DNA of 64,000 bases, taken from assembly GCA_024403415.1 (NCBI GenBank), contig JAKSRY010000001.1, positions 124,001 to 188,000 on the forward strand, read 5' to 3'. The stretch comes from Lachnospiraceae bacterium. Lineage in GTDB: Bacteria > Bacillota > Clostridia > Lachnospirales > Lachnospiraceae. How positions within the stretch are numbered: position 1 is the first letter of the stretch; the number at the start of each line of letters is the position of its first letter. Under the pieces are notes generated by a model, which saw only the letters and a program-made list of their open reading frames with translations, ran no database searches and was not told where the DNA came from. Of this stretch, positions 44,122 to 53,496 are shown piece after piece. The position numbers and the translations under genes are program-made.

Positions 44122-46233
44122 TTATACTTCAAATAACATATCACCATAAGTAGGAACCGGCCACAATGCCTTATCTACTATAAGTTCAAGCTCATCAGTA
44201 GGTTTTCTGAGGTTATCCATTGCCTCAACAACATTATCCTTAATATAAACAGCCTTTTCCTTTACATCTGTAATCTCTAATGCCTTATCATGCTTTGAGA
44301 TAAGATTTTCAAGTGCCTTATTCATTTCAGAAAGCTTTTTGCTGACTTTTTCAAGAATACCTAACTGAACTGAATTGTCTACACCTGCATCATCAAGTGC
44401 ATTAACGGTAAGTGCAAGTTCTTTCGAATACTTTATTCCTGCAGGGAGGAACTTTCTTGAAACCATATCAATCATGGTATTTGCTTCAATATTGATTGAC
44501 TTAACATATGATTCGTAAAGAATCTCCTGTCTTGATTCAAGTTCTGACTTGGTGAAAATCTTAAACTTCTCAAAAAGCTTAACAGCCTTATCTGTTGTAA
44601 GTGTTTCAACAGCATCAACCATAGTCTTGATATTCGGAAGACCTCTTCTTGCAGCTTCCTTAACCCAGGCTTCAGAATAACCATCTCCATTAAAGATAAT
44701 TCTCTGGTGCTTAGCCATATTATCCTTAATAAGATTGTGAAGCTCAGTTTCGAAATCATCTGCATTCTCAAGAATATCTGCTGCCTCACAGAAGGCTTCT
44801 GCAACAATAGCATTAAGAATGGTGTTCGGACTTCCAATTGAATCCGATGATCCAACGGATCTGAATTCAAATTTATTACCGGTGAAGGCAAATGGTGATG
44901 TTCTGTTTCTGTCAGTTCCGTCCTTTTCAAAATCTATAAGTGTAGAAACACCTGTCTGAAGCATTCCGCCATCAATTGAACGTGAAGCTTCACCCTTTTC
45001 AACAAGCTGTCTTACAACATCATCAAGCTGATCTCCGAGGAATATTGACATGATAGCCGGGGGTGCCTCTGCCGCACCGAGTCTTAAGTCGTTTCCAACG
45101 TCAGATGCGCTCTGTCTGAGAAGATCCGCATGAGTATCAACAGCTTTAATAATGCATGAAAGAACAAGCAGGAACTGGAAGTTGTCATTTGGATTGTCAC
45201 CGGGATCAAGAAGATTTACTCCATTATCAGTAACCAGTGACCAGTTATTATGCTTTCCGGAACCATTAACCTTTGCAAACGGTTTTTCATGAAGCAGACA
45301 GGTAAGTCCATGCTGGAAGGCTACCCTTTTCATTGTCTCCATGACTATCTGGTTATGATCCGTTGCAATATTTGCTTCTTCATATATAGGTGCGAGCTCA
45401 TGCTGAGCAGGGGCAACCTCATTATGCTGTGTTTTTGCGGTAACCCCAAGTTTCCAGAGTTCTTCATTCAAATCTGCCATGAAGGCTCCGACTCTTTCAC
45501 GGATTACTCCGAAATAGTGGTCATCCATTTCCTGACCTTTAGGTGGCTGGGCACCAAAAAGAGTTCTTCCCGTAAAAATAAGATCATCTCTTTTAAGATA
45601 ATTTTTACGGTCAATAAGGAAATATTCCTGTTCTGCACCAACAGAAACAGAAACCTTCTTAGCCTCTGTATTTCCAAAAAGTTTTACTATTCTCAAAGAC
45701 TGTTCATTTATGGCTTCCAATGATCTCAACAATGGTGTCTTCTTATCAAGTGCTTCACCTGTATATGAGCAGAATGCTGTAGGGATGCAAAGAATTGAAC
45801 CACATCCGCCTTCCTTAATAAAAGCGGGAGAAGTTGTATCCCATACTGTATAACCTCTTGCCTCAAAAGTTGATCTTAAACCACCTGATGGGAAAGACGA
45901 TGCATCAGGTTCACCTTTGATAAGCTCTTTTGCCGAAAACTTAAGCAACATCTTTCCATCTGACTTGGGATGAGTCACAAATGAGTCATGCTTTTCTGCT
46001 GTAATTCCTGTCAATGGCTGGAACCAGTGAGTATAATGAGTTGCCCCATTCTCCACAGCCCATTCCTTCATAGCTGTTGCGATCTTTTCAGCAGACTCAA
46101 ACGAAAGTTCTCCACCTTCCTGATTTACCTTCAAAACTTCTTCAAAAACTTCTTTCGGAAGTCTTTCCTTCATCTTATCCAAGGTAAAAACCTTACTTCC
46201 GAATATCTTTTCAATATTTATATTTTCTCCCAT
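44122..46233 (-). CDS. glnN: Glutamine synthetase type III
   Basis: This 703-residue enzyme makes glutamine from glutamate, ammonia and ATP. The length and motifs fit GSIII: an N-terminal type-specific domain (about 1-180), [14 protein letters not shown] and [17 protein letters not shown] of the catalytic core, [16 protein letters not shown], and GKHNNWSL. A long helical C-terminus follows. AAGGAGGAG precedes the ATG. It is transcribed in the same direction as trhP (24-base gap) and the C39-like gene (29 bases). GSIII is common in Bacteroides and Lachnospiraceae; no nitrogen-control element was recognised. Confidence 0.97.
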   Translation of the reverse strand: MGENINIEKIFGSKVFTLDKMKERLPKEVFEEVLKVNQEGGELSFESAEKIATAMKEWAVENGATHYTHWFQPLTGITAEKHDSFVTHPKSDGKMLLKFSAKELIKGEPDASSFPSGGLRSTFEARGYTVWDTTSPAFIKEGGCGSILCIPTAFCSYTGEALDKKTPLLRSLEAINEQSLRIVKLFGNTEAKKVSVSVGAEQEYFLIDRKNYLKRDDLIFTGRTLFGAQPPKGQEMDDHYFGVIRERVGAFMADLNEELWKLGVTAKTQHNEVAPAQHELAPIYEEANIATDHNQIVMETMKRVAFQHGLTCLLHEKPFAKVNGSGKHNNWSLVTDNGVNLLDPGDNPNDNFQFLLVLSCIIKAVDTHADLLRQSASDVGNDLRLGAAEAPPAIMSIFLGDQLDDVVRQLVEKGEASRSIDGGMLQTGVSTLIDFEKDGTDRNRTSPFAFTGNKFEFRSVGSSDSIGSPNTILNAIVAEAFCEAADILENADDFETELHNLIKDNMAKHQRIIFNGDGYSEAWVKEAARRGLPNIKTMVDAVETLTTDKAVKLFEKFKIFTKSELESRQEILYESYVKSINIEANTMIDMVSRKFLPAGIKYSKELALTVNALDDAGVDNSVQLGILEKVSKKLSEMNKALENLISKHDKALEITDVKEKAVYIKDNVVEAMDNLRKPTDELELIVDKALWPVPTYGDMLFEV

Positions 46234-46257
46234 TTCTCCTCCTTGCAGGCCGAATGA

Positions 46258-47517
46258 TTAATCGTTTCGAACTCTCAATAAGTCATATTTTTCGGTTACA
46301 TTGTCAAGTTCAACAAACAATTCCTGTTTTGGGTGCGGAGCTGAATCAACAGCCTCGCCATCCTTTGTTGTAAGTGACAAAACTTTTGAAATAACATTTC
46401 GGCCATCCGGTTTCATTATTTCTATTTCATCTCCTACACTGAACTTATTTCTTTGGGTTATAAGACTAAAATGTCCCTGCTTAGTCTCCCCATCCTGAAG
46501 CTCTATGCTTTGAGCAGTTTCTTCAACAAGCCCAAGATAAATATATTCATTTACATAGGTGTTGGTATCATATATCTGAGTATTTGAGTCCGGCTTTCCA
46601 AAATAGAATCCGGTGGTAAACTGCCTGTAAGTGCACTTACTTATCTCTTCACGATACCAGTCCATATTTTGCTTATACAGAGCAGGATCCTCAAAAAAGT
46701 CATCAATTGCCTTTCTATAGGTTCTTGCAACCGTAGCAACATAAAGAGCAGTCTTCATTCTTCCCTCTATTTTGAAGCTGTTAATTCCGGCTTCTACCAT
46801 TTCGGGAATATGTTCTATCATACACAAATCTTTTGAATTAAAGATATATGTTCCTCTTTCATTTTCAAATACCGGAAAATACTCTCCCGGTCTTTCTTCT
46901 TCCATAATCGAATATTTCCATCGACAGGGATGTGTACATTCTCCTTTGTTGGCATCACGACCTGCGAGAAAACTGCTTAGAAGACATCTTCCCGAATATG
47001 AAATGCACATAGCTCCATGAATAAAGCTTTCAATTTCCATATCCTCCGGGATATTATCTCTTATTGTTCTAATTTCTTTAAGACTCAGTTCTCTTGCAGA
47101 AACGACTCTCTTCGCACCAAGCTTGTGCCAGAAATTATAAGTCATATAGTTAGTGTTGTTAGCCTGGGTAGAGACATGTATATCAACATTCGGGCACTTT
47201 TCCCTTGCAAGGGTAAACATACCCGGATCAGAAATAATAAGTGCATCCGGTTGAAGTTCGCTTAATTCTTCAAAGTATTCTGCTGCTCCTTCAAGGTCAT
47301 CATTGTGAGCCAGAATATTGGCTGTTACATGCACCTTTTTTCCGTGTTTATGTGCAAAAGCAATTCCTTCAGCCATATCCTCATGTGTGAAATTTTTAGC
47401 CTTTGCCCTAAGCCCAAAGGCCTCTCCGCCGATATATACCGCATCGGCACCAAATATAACCGCCTCCTTAAGAACCTCAAGGGAACTTGCAGGAACCAGC
47501 AGTTCAGGTTTCTTCAT
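46258..47517 (-). CDS. trhP: U32-family tRNA hydroxylation protein TrhP
   Basis: This 419-residue protein belongs to peptidase U32, now known to include TrhP, which with prephenate hydroxylates U34 of tRNAs to give 5-hydroxyuridine. The family motif ESFIHGAMCISYSGRCLLS is present, with two further Cys in KGECTHPCRWKY, and SFKIEGRMKTALYVATV. The neighbour trmR methylates that same product, so the two act in succession to form 5-methoxyuridine. B. subtilis has two U32 paralogues here (yrrN, yrrO); this window has one. Family assignment is firm, TrhP function follows from synteny. Confidence 0.88.
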   Translation of the reverse strand: MKKPELLVPASSLEVLKEAVIFGADAVYIGGEAFGLRAKAKNFTHEDMAEGIAFAHKHGKKVHVTANILAHNDDLEGAAEYFEELSELQPDALIISDPGMFTLAREKCPNVDIHVSTQANNTNYMTYNFWHKLGAKRVVSARELSLKEIRTIRDNIPEDMEIESFIHGAMCISYSGRCLLSSFLAGRDANKGECTHPCRWKYSIMEEERPGEYFPVFENERGTYIFNSKDLCMIEHIPEMVEAGINSFKIEGRMKTALYVATVARTYRKAIDDFFEDPALYKQNMDWYREEISKCTYRQFTTGFYFGKPDSNTQIYDTNTYVNEYIYLGLVEETAQSIELQDGETKQGHFSLITQRNKFSVGDEIEIMKPDGRNVISKVLSLTTKDGEAVDSAPHPKQELFVELDNVTEKYDLLRVRND

Positions 47518-47544
47518 CAGTATTTCTCCATATATTTATCAATA

Positions 47545-47582
47545 ATGCTTAATAACAGCTTCTACCGTTAAATATTAAGCAT
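47545..47582. repeat. Inverted repeat across the trmR stop codon
   Basis: Perfect 10-base arms ATGCTTAATA/TATTAAGCAT with an 18-base loop. The right arm contains the last codons and the stop of trmR. There is no T-tract after it, so it is not a classical terminator; it may protect or pause the mRNA before trhP. Confidence 0.6.
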
Positions 47583-48222
47583 CCTGTTTAACACTTATCG
47601 TGATTCCATCTCCAACAGGAAGAATATCGGTAACAAAAACAGGATTATGTTTGAGTTCAAAAAGATATTCTCTCATTCTTGAATGAATTGTCCTGTCTCT
47701 TCTTCTCACCGCAAATCTGGATTCAATGACATCTCCATCCTGAAGAACATTATCACTTAACAGAATTCCCCCGGTTCGAAGGAGCCTTATAATGTCCGGC
47801 AAAAAATTTATATACTGTCCTTTTGCAGCGTCCATAAAAATAAGGTCAAATTCATCATCCAGTTCCTTTAGTATCTCGGCTGCATCCCCTTCAAGAAGAG
47901 TAATGGAATCTTCCCTCTTGAATTTACGAAAATTCTCCTTTGCAAGCGGAATTCTTTTTTCATATTTTTCTATTGTTGTAATCTGACATCCCTCAGGTGC
48001 ATATTCTGCCATCAATAATGCAGAAAAACCAATGGCAGTCCCAACCTCCAGGATTTTCATTGGCTTTTGCATAGCTAAAAGCACCTTCATAAAGCTCTGC
48101 ATCTGCGGCCTTATAATAGGTACATCAGTTTCATGCGCATATATTTCCAGCTCTCTTAATTCTTTAGACAGACCAGTGTCAAAGGAACTGATAAAAGTGT
48201 TGATTCTTTCATCTACAATCAT
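47575..48222 (-). CDS. trmR: tRNA 5-hydroxyuridine methyltransferase TrmR (O-methyltransferase family)
   Basis: This 215-residue class I methyltransferase has a SAM site ILEVGTAIGFSALLMAEYAP (about 57-76), DLIFMDAAKGQY around the metal/active site, and ILLSDNVLQDGDV. It is similar in size and order to YrrM (TrmR) of B. subtilis, which converts ho5U34 to mo5U34 in tRNA. It overlaps the MltG-like gene by four bases (ATGA) and is followed by trhP. Small catechol-type O-methyltransferases share this fold, but context favours TrmR. Confidence 0.85.
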   Translation of the reverse strand: MIVDERINTFISSFDTGLSKELRELEIYAHETDVPIIRPQMQSFMKVLLAMQKPMKILEVGTAIGFSALLMAEYAPEGCQITTIEKYEKRIPLAKENFRKFKREDSITLLEGDAAEILKELDDEFDLIFMDAAKGQYINFLPDIIRLLRTGGILLSDNVLQDGDVIESRFAVRRRDRTIHSRMREYLFELKHNPVFVTDILPVGDGITISVKQDA

Positions 48223-48731
48223 TCGTCCCCTTCTCCATCACCTTCTGTATCAATCAAATCAAGTTCCTCTGAATCAGGAAGAGCACCCTCATCATAAAAC
48301 TCATCTGTAGGAGCACTGTTGTCTGTATTTGAATTAATATCAACAACACTGTCCTCATCATCTTCAGGAGCTCCCTCGGACATAATAGCAATCATTTCAC
48401 TTGCTGTCATATCCGTACTGAGGTCATATATTCCGGGCTGAATTTTTCCATGATGTTCCGAAAGAAGTTCCTGGACCTTAAACAAATTAGCATCCTTAAT
48501 GAGTCCCTTTTCCTCAAGCATTCTGGCAACGTTGTCAACATCACTGTCTGCAGGAATTCCGACTGTAATAGTCCTTCCGCTGTTTGCACTTACGGGTTCG
48601 TCTGCGAAAACCTTATACCCAAAATCATAGGCAAGCAATATTCCTTTGTAGATAAACATAATAGCTACTGCCAAAATAACAATTTTAACAATTGCATCCA
48701 ACAGTGCAAAGATTATCGATTTGATTTTCAT
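48219..48731 (-). CDS. MltG-like membrane protein lacking the catalytic domain
   Basis: This 170-residue protein has a membrane helix (about 8-35) and a LysM-like domain (about 50-120: ITVGIPADSDVDNVARMLEEKGLI, IQPGIYDLSTDMTASEMIAIMSEG) that matches the N-terminal part of MltG/YceG. The YceG catalytic region is missing; the protein instead ends in a highly acidic tail (EGDGEGDE). In B. subtilis the same operon position holds yrrL, a full mltG. Peptidoglycan or protein binding without cleavage is likely. It lies between ylbF and trmR. Confidence 0.75.
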   Translation of the reverse strand: MKIKSIIFALLDAIVKIVILAVAIMFIYKGILLAYDFGYKVFADEPVSANSGRTITVGIPADSDVDNVARMLEEKGLIKDANLFKVQELLSEHHGKIQPGIYDLSTDMTASEMIAIMSEGAPEDDEDSVVDINSNTDNSAPTDEFYDEGALPDSEELDLIDTEGDGEGDE

Positions 48732-48733
48732 AT

Positions 48734-49063
48734 CTACTCGAATTCCAATCCTTCCAAAATATGCATATTAATATCCTGCATTAATCTGCAAAAACCTGCT
48801 TCAGCATGCAAAAAATCATAAACATGGGGGTCTTCAAGAAGTTTCTCGTTCTTTTCGTTGAACTCCTCCATCTTGTCGTAGAGCTGTTCCCCTTCATACT
48901 GACGCTGTATCATAAAACTTTCGTCTCTGTACGCATTTATTCTTTCCATAAGATCCGGAAAGTTTTTAATAAGTGCTGCCTGATTCTTATATTCAATATA
49001 ATCCTCAGATAACTTTATTTTTTCAATATACTCCCTGGTATAATCTAAAAGTTTGTTATCCAT
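48734..49063 (-). CDS. ylbF: YlbF/YmcA-family protein
   Basis: This is a 109-residue all-helical protein (LLDYTREYIEKIKLSEDYIEYKNQAALIK, then YEGEQLYDKMEEFNEKNEKLLEDP). YlbF and YmcA of B. subtilis form a complex that acts with RNase Y in mRNA processing. It starts at the stop codon of rnj (sharing one base), linking two RNA-processing genes. Which member of the family it represents is uncertain; the symbol is approximate. Confidence 0.75.
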   Translation of the reverse strand: MDNKLLDYTREYIEKIKLSEDYIEYKNQAALIKNFPDLMERINAYRDESFMIQRQYEGEQLYDKMEEFNEKNEKLLEDPHVYDFLHAEAGFCRLMQDINMHILEGLEFE

Positions 49064-50742
49064 TATTCCGATACCTCTGTAATAATAGGTAAGATCATAG
49101 GACGACGGTTAGTCATCTTCCATACATAGCCGCCAAGAGAGTCCCTGATCTGACTCCTTATTTTATTCCAGTCTTTAACTCCTCTTTGAAGGCAGTCTTC
49201 AACAGCCTCCAAAACCACATTTGAGGCCTCTTCCATCAGGTCATCCGCTTCCTTTACGTACACAAATCCCCTTGAAACAATATCAGGTCCTCCCATGAGG
49301 TATGAAGAAGACTTATCCAGACTGAGTGCAACAATGATGATACCATCATCTGCCAGTCTTTGTCTATCACGAAGAACAACGCTTCCGACATCGCCGACTC
49401 CAAGTCCGTCAACCATAATAGCACCGACATGGACTTTGCCTACCGTTTCCGCCGTATTTTCCGTAAGCTCCAGAATTTCTCCGGATCTAAGTATAAATAT
49501 ATTCTCTTTCGAAATACCAAGCTCTTCTGCAAGCTTTGCCTGTGCTTTAAGATGTTTATACTCTCCGTGCACAGGAATTGCATACTTGGGTTTAACAAGT
49601 GAATATATCAGTTTTATTTCTTCCTGACAAGCATGTCCGGATACATGAACATCCTGGAATATTACATCTGCACCTTTTTTAAGAAGCTCGTTGATAACAT
49701 TGGTAACTGCCTTCTCATTTCCGGGAATCGGATGAGACGAGAAAATAACCGTATCATCAGGACCAATATGAATCTTCCTATGAGATCCTTCAGCCATCCT
49801 CGAAAGTGCAGCCATACTCTCTCCCTGGGAACCGGTAGTAATAACTACAGTTCTCTCACTGGGATAATTTTTAAGCTCATCTATATCTATAAGTGTATTA
49901 TCCGGTACATTGAGTCTCTCAAGTTTCCTTGCAGTATCGATAATACTTACCATGCTGCGGCCTTCCACAACTACTTTTCTGTTAAATCTGTAAGCCGTAT
50001 TAATAATCTGCTGAACTCTGTCAACATTGGATGCAAAGGTAGCTATTATGATTCTTGTGTCCGCATGTTCTTCAAACAGATCAATAAGGTTCTTACCAAC
50101 TGTTTTTTCGGATGGAGTAAATCCTTCACGTTCGGCATTGGTAGAATCACACATCAGGGCAAGAACACCCTTCTTACCAATCTCTGCAAATCTCTGTAGG
50201 TCAATTGAATCTCCAAAAACAGGGGTATAATCCACCTTAAAGTCACCTGTATGAACAACAATTCCCGCAGGAGAGTAAATTGCGAGAGCCGCCGCATCAA
50301 CAATACTGTGATTTGTTCTTATAAATTCTATTCTGAACTGACCAAGATTAATTGACTGACCAAATGTCACTTCTTTTCTTCTTGTAACATTCATCATCTC
50401 ATGCTCAGTAAGTTTATTTTCGATAATTCCCATTGTAAGCCTGGTAGCATACACCGGAACATTTATATCTTTTAATATGTAGGGAAGGGCTCCTATATGA
50501 TCCTCATGACCATGAGTAATAATAAATCCCTTAACCTTCTTAATATTATCCTTGAGATAAGTAACATCCGGAATAACAAGATCTATTCCCAGCATATCAT
50601 TTTCGGGGAATGCAAGACCGCAGTCTACAACAATAATGCTGTCATCATATTCAAACGCGGTTATGTTCATTCCTATTTGTTCAAGTCCTCCCAAAGGAAT
50701 AATCCTTAATGTAGAGGATCTTTTCTGATCACTGTTTTCCAA
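49063..50742 (-). CDS. rnj: Ribonuclease J
   Basis: This 559-residue metallo-beta-lactamase/beta-CASP nuclease takes part in mRNA decay and rRNA maturation. Motifs: THGHEDHIGALPYI, MCDSTNAEREGFTPSE, the beta-CASP segment IIATFASNVDRVQQI, and DVHVSGHACQEEIKL. The C-terminal domain follows. It could be RNase J1 or J2; the full set of metal ligands favours an active enzyme. It is placed between DUF1292 and ylbF, the latter tied to RNase Y in Bacillus. Confidence 0.96.
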   Translation of the reverse strand: MENSDQKRSSTLRIIPLGGLEQIGMNITAFEYDDSIIVVDCGLAFPENDMLGIDLVIPDVTYLKDNIKKVKGFIITHGHEDHIGALPYILKDINVPVYATRLTMGIIENKLTEHEMMNVTRRKEVTFGQSINLGQFRIEFIRTNHSIVDAAALAIYSPAGIVVHTGDFKVDYTPVFGDSIDLQRFAEIGKKGVLALMCDSTNAEREGFTPSEKTVGKNLIDLFEEHADTRIIIATFASNVDRVQQIINTAYRFNRKVVVEGRSMVSIIDTARKLERLNVPDNTLIDIDELKNYPSERTVVITTGSQGESMAALSRMAEGSHRKIHIGPDDTVIFSSHPIPGNEKAVTNVINELLKKGADVIFQDVHVSGHACQEEIKLIYSLVKPKYAIPVHGEYKHLKAQAKLAEELGISKENIFILRSGEILELTENTAETVGKVHVGAIMVDGLGVGDVGSVVLRDRQRLADDGIIIVALSLDKSSSYLMGGPDIVSRGFVYVKEADDLMEEASNVVLEAVEDCLQRGVKDWNKIRSQIRDSLGGYVWKMTNRRPMILPIITEVSE

Positions 50743-50763
50743 TTCGTAACCTCCACTGAAAAA

Positions 50764-51018
50764 CTACTCTAAATCCACGTCCTCAAGCAAGCTTTCAAAT
50801 AAGGTTGAGAGAGCTTCAAGTTCATCGTCGTCATCTACTATTTCATAGGTTGTATCACCCTTTTTTGCATTGGAAACTTCTCTTAATATCAATGCTTCAG
50901 AGTCACCTTCTTCTTCCTCTGTTACAAGAATATAGTTGTTTCCTGACAGTTTTGCCTGCTCAAGCACGAAAAATTCCACTGTCTCATCATTATCAAAGGT
51001 GAATTTAATCTTCTCCAT
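50764..51018 (-). CDS. DUF1292 protein (YrzB-like)
   Basis: This is an 84-residue acidic protein with [22 protein letters not shown] beta strands ([19 protein letters not shown] region) and a C-terminal acidic tail with DDDDELEAL. It matches DUF1292, whose B. subtilis member yrzB occupies the same place after yrrK. It overlaps ruvX by 14 bases. Function unknown. Confidence 0.85.
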   Translation of the reverse strand: MEKIKFTFDNDETVEFFVLEQAKLSGNNYILVTEEEEGDSEALILREVSNAKKGDTTYEIVDDDDELEALSTLFESLLEDVDLE

Positions 51019-51442
51019 TATCCCGCCTGCTCCTATCGAGATAGTCCTGCAAAATAATTGTTGCAGCTATCATATCTACATAATCTTTTCGATTTTCACG
51101 TCTGACTCCGACATCCATCATAGCTTTATCAGCCATTACCGTAGTCAGTCTTTCATCATAAACCTCAACCGGCAAACCGGTTCTTTTTTCGAGTTTTTCC
51201 TTAAATTCAGATGTAAATTCAATTCGGAATCCTTCAGAGTTATCCATATTCTTAGGCCATCCAAGAACAATCTTTTCGACTCCGTATTCAACAATCAGCT
51301 CTTCGATTCTGGCAAGTGTCTGCCTCAGCTTGTTCTCCTGCTGACGTCTGATTATTTCCACACCCTGCGCAATTGTATTTGTCGGATCAGAAATAGCAAC
51401 TCCTACCGTTTTTGATCCGTAGTCAAGTCCCATTACTCTCAT
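51005..51442 (-). CDS. ruvX: Holliday junction resolvase-like RuvX/YqgF
   Basis: This 145-residue RNase H-fold protein has [20 protein letters not shown] with the first catalytic Asp, VLGWPKN, and [10 protein letters not shown]. YqgF proteins are involved in 16S rRNA 3'-end maturation in bacteria and were earlier named as Holliday junction resolvases. The order ireB-ruvX-DUF1292 is as in B. subtilis (yrzL-yrrK-yrzB). Confidence 0.93.
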   Translation of the reverse strand: MRVMGLDYGSKTVGVAISDPTNTIAQGVEIIRRQQENKLRQTLARIEELIVEYGVEKIVLGWPKNMDNSEGFRIEFTSEFKEKLEKRTGLPVEVYDERLTTVMADKAMMDVGVRRENRKDYVDMIAATIILQDYLDRSRRDNGED

Positions 51443-51448
51443 TCGGGT

Positions 51449-51709
51449 TTACTCCCAGTGATTACTCTGAATATAAGCATTCAGCAATTCTTCAACAATT
51501 TCATCTCTTTCAAGTTTCATGATTTTAGAACGGGCTCCCATATGTGAAGTAACATATGTAGGATCCCCGGACATAATATAACCAACAATCTGATTAACAG
51601 GATTATATCCCTTGTCATTCATGGCAGCACAAACATCCTGCAAAACATCCTTTACGGTAGATAAATCTTTATCCACACAAAAAAACTGTGTATTTCCAAA
51701 TTCTTCCAT
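51449..51709 (-). CDS. ireB: IreB-family regulatory phosphoprotein
   Basis: This 86-residue protein matches IreB (UPF0297/YrzL): GNTQFFCVDKDLSTVKDVLQ, the conserved GYNPVNQIVGYIMSGDPTYVTSH and RDEIVEELLNAYIQ. In Enterococcus IreB is phosphorylated by the PASTA kinase IreK and affects cephalosporin resistance. Here it is first of the ireB-ruvX-DUF1292 group with a -10 box (TATAAT) 35 bases upstream and GGGGG before the ATG. Confidence 0.94.
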   Translation of the reverse strand: MEEFGNTQFFCVDKDLSTVKDVLQDVCAAMNDKGYNPVNQIVGYIMSGDPTYVTSHMGARSKIMKLERDEIVEELLNAYIQSNHWE

Positions 51710-51744
51710 AACTTTACCCCCTAAAGTTAATCTTTAACTAATAA

Positions 51745-51773
51745 ATTATACCCAAAAATCAAAGAAAATACAA
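51745..51773 (-). promoter_or_regulatory. Promoter of the ireB operon
   Basis: TTGTAT (51768-51773), a 17-base spacer and TATAAT (51745-51750) on the minus strand. The -35 is weak and lies inside the 3' end of mtaB. Confidence 0.55.
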
Positions 51774-53081
51774 TGATTCGCCATTTATCTTCATAGCAGC
51801 AATCTGCCCTTTCTTTACATCATCGGACAAGGTGCCAACCATTATATATTCTCTTGTATGTCCAACCATGGACGTACCCTTCTTTTCTTCAAAAAGTACT
51901 TCAACCTGTCGACCCTCGTACCTCTTCCGGAACTCATCACTTAACTTATTTCCTATTGCGATAAGCTTTTCCGAACGCTCATCTTTTACATTTTCGGGTA
52001 TTTGGCCCGCCATTTTGTCAGCAACGGTTCCTTTTCTTCTTGAATACTTAAAAACATGTAATTCAAAAAATCCCATTTCTTTTACAAACTTGCAGGACTC
52101 TTCAAACTCCTCCTGTGTTTCCTGAGGGAACCCTACTATCACATCAGTAGTGATTGCAGGATCATCAAAGTACTTACGTAAAAGCTTCACGCTATTGGCA
52201 TATTCAGCTGTCGTATAGTGTCTGTTCATACGCTTTAATGTCTCATTCGATCCGCTTTGAAGCGAAAGATGAAAATGCGGACATATTTTATCCACTTTAG
52301 TGAGAATCTTCAGAAATTCCTCTGTTATAAGTCTCGGCTCCAAAGACCCAAGCCTTATTCTTTTAATTCCGTCTATCTTTGAAACCTCTGTAATAACTTC
52401 AAGCAGCGCTTTGTTTGTAAATGCTCCATCCTTTGCTGCTTCATTATATGAAATACCGGTTCCATCAAGTCCATAGGAACTAAGATGTATGCCTGTTAGC
52501 ACAACCTCGCTGTACCCGTTATCTGCAAGATTCCTGCACTCTGTCAGAATACTTTCAAGGCTTCTGCTTCGTATTCGTCCTCTTACAATCGGTATCTCAC
52601 AATATGAACAAAACTGATTACATCCATCCTGAATTTTAATGAATGCTCTTGTATGCTCTTCAGTATGATCAATCTGCATCTCTTCGTATTCAACAGGTTT
52701 TGTAAGATCACTGACGGTTTCAATGCTCACTGCATGATTTTCAAAATATTCATCTATAATGTCCGCTATCTTGCTTTTCTGATTATTACCAATAATAATA
52801 TCAACAGCCTGGTCTTTGGCTGCTTTTTCCGGATCAGACTGAACGTAACATCCGACTGCAACTACAATAGCTTCCGGGTTTTCTTTTTTTGCCCTGTGAA
52901 GCATTTGTCTGCTTTTTCTGTCGGCAATATTAGTTACTGTACAGGTATTTATGACATATATGTCTGCTTTTGCATCAAATGGCACAATAAAATAACCTTT
53001 TTCGGCCATTCTTTGTTGCATATGTTCTATTTCATACTCATTAACCTTACATCCAAGATTTCTAAATGCTACTTTTTTCAT
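51759..53081 (-). CDS. mtaB: tRNA t6A37 methylthiotransferase MtaB
   Basis: This 440-residue radical SAM enzyme converts t6A37 to ms2t6A37 in tRNAs reading ANN codons. It has an N-terminal UPF0004 domain with its cluster cysteines (NLGCKVNEYE, NTCTVTN, VGCYVQ), the radical SAM motif CNQFCSYCEIP (Cx3Cx2C) and a C-terminal TRAM domain (GRQVEVLFEEKKGTSMVG). The order prmA-rsmE-mtaB of Bacillus is broken here by nifS and thiI. It is divergent from the HPr-like gene. Confidence 0.95.
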   Translation of the reverse strand: MKKVAFRNLGCKVNEYEIEHMQQRMAEKGYFIVPFDAKADIYVINTCTVTNIADRKSRQMLHRAKKENPEAIVVAVGCYVQSDPEKAAKDQAVDIIIGNNQKSKIADIIDEYFENHAVSIETVSDLTKPVEYEEMQIDHTEEHTRAFIKIQDGCNQFCSYCEIPIVRGRIRSRSLESILTECRNLADNGYSEVVLTGIHLSSYGLDGTGISYNEAAKDGAFTNKALLEVITEVSKIDGIKRIRLGSLEPRLITEEFLKILTKVDKICPHFHLSLQSGSNETLKRMNRHYTTAEYANSVKLLRKYFDDPAITTDVIVGFPQETQEEFEESCKFVKEMGFFELHVFKYSRRKGTVADKMAGQIPENVKDERSEKLIAIGNKLSDEFRKRYEGRQVEVLFEEKKGTSMVGHTREYIMVGTLSDDVKKGQIAAMKINGESLYFL

Positions 53082-53114
53082 GATTTTTATCCATTTTTTC
53101 GGCTTTTTGTATTA

Positions 53115-53143
53115 TTGACTTTTATTTTTACACCATATAGTAT
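53115..53143 (+). promoter_or_regulatory. Promoter of the HPr-like gene
   Basis: TTGACT (53115-53120), a 17-base spacer and TAGTAT (53138-53143). A strong GAAGGAGGA site follows before ATG 53181. Confidence 0.72.
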
Positions 53144-53180
53144 ATAGGCAGAAGGTATTAAAACGAAGGAGGAAGATAAA

Positions 53181-53411
53181 ATGAAGACAGTACAGATTTC
53201 ATTAAACTCAATTGACAAAGTTAAATCTTTTGTAAATGATATCACAAAGTTCGACTACGACTTTGATTTAGTATCAGGAAGATACGTAATCGATGCAAAA
53301 TCTATTATGGGTATTTTCAGCTTAGACCTTTCAAAGCCTATCGATTTGAATATCCACGCAGAAGAAAACGTTGAAGAAGTACTTTCAGTATTAAAGCCTT
53401 ATCAGATTTAA
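53181..53411 (+). CDS. HPr-like protein without the phosphocarrier histidine
   Basis: This 76-residue protein has the length and strand/helix order of HPr. The region around the regulatory serine is typical (DAKSIMGIFSL, Ser41), but the N-terminal active loop that should read GLHARPA is replaced by SIDKVKS, so the phosphorylatable His and its Arg are missing. It cannot act as a PTS phosphocarrier. Like Crh it may be a regulatory HPr variant that responds to HPr kinase, but it lacks even the loop kept in Crh. It is monocistronic with a strong promoter, ribosome site and terminator, suggesting high expression. Confidence 0.8.
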   Translation: MKTVQISLNSIDKVKSFVNDITKFDYDFDLVSGRYVIDAKSIMGIFSLDLSKPIDLNIHAEENVEEVLSVLKPYQI

Positions 53412-53449
53412 TTACTAAATAGTACTACTCACTATATCAGAGAGTTATG

Positions 53450-53474
53450 GCACATCCTAAGATGTGCCTTTTTT
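53450..53474 (+). terminator. Terminator of the HPr-like gene
   Basis: A perfect 8-bp stem GGCACATC/GATGTGCC with loop CTA followed by TTTTTTC. Confidence 0.92.
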
Positions 53475-53496
53475 CTTCTCTATATTTCCCAAACGT

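Noticed and set aside
45250..45723. 157-codon plus-strand ORF
   Set aside because: Antisense to the conserved core of glnN.
49633..50199. 188-codon plus-strand ORF
   Set aside because: Fully antisense to rnj, no ribosome site, low-complexity composition.
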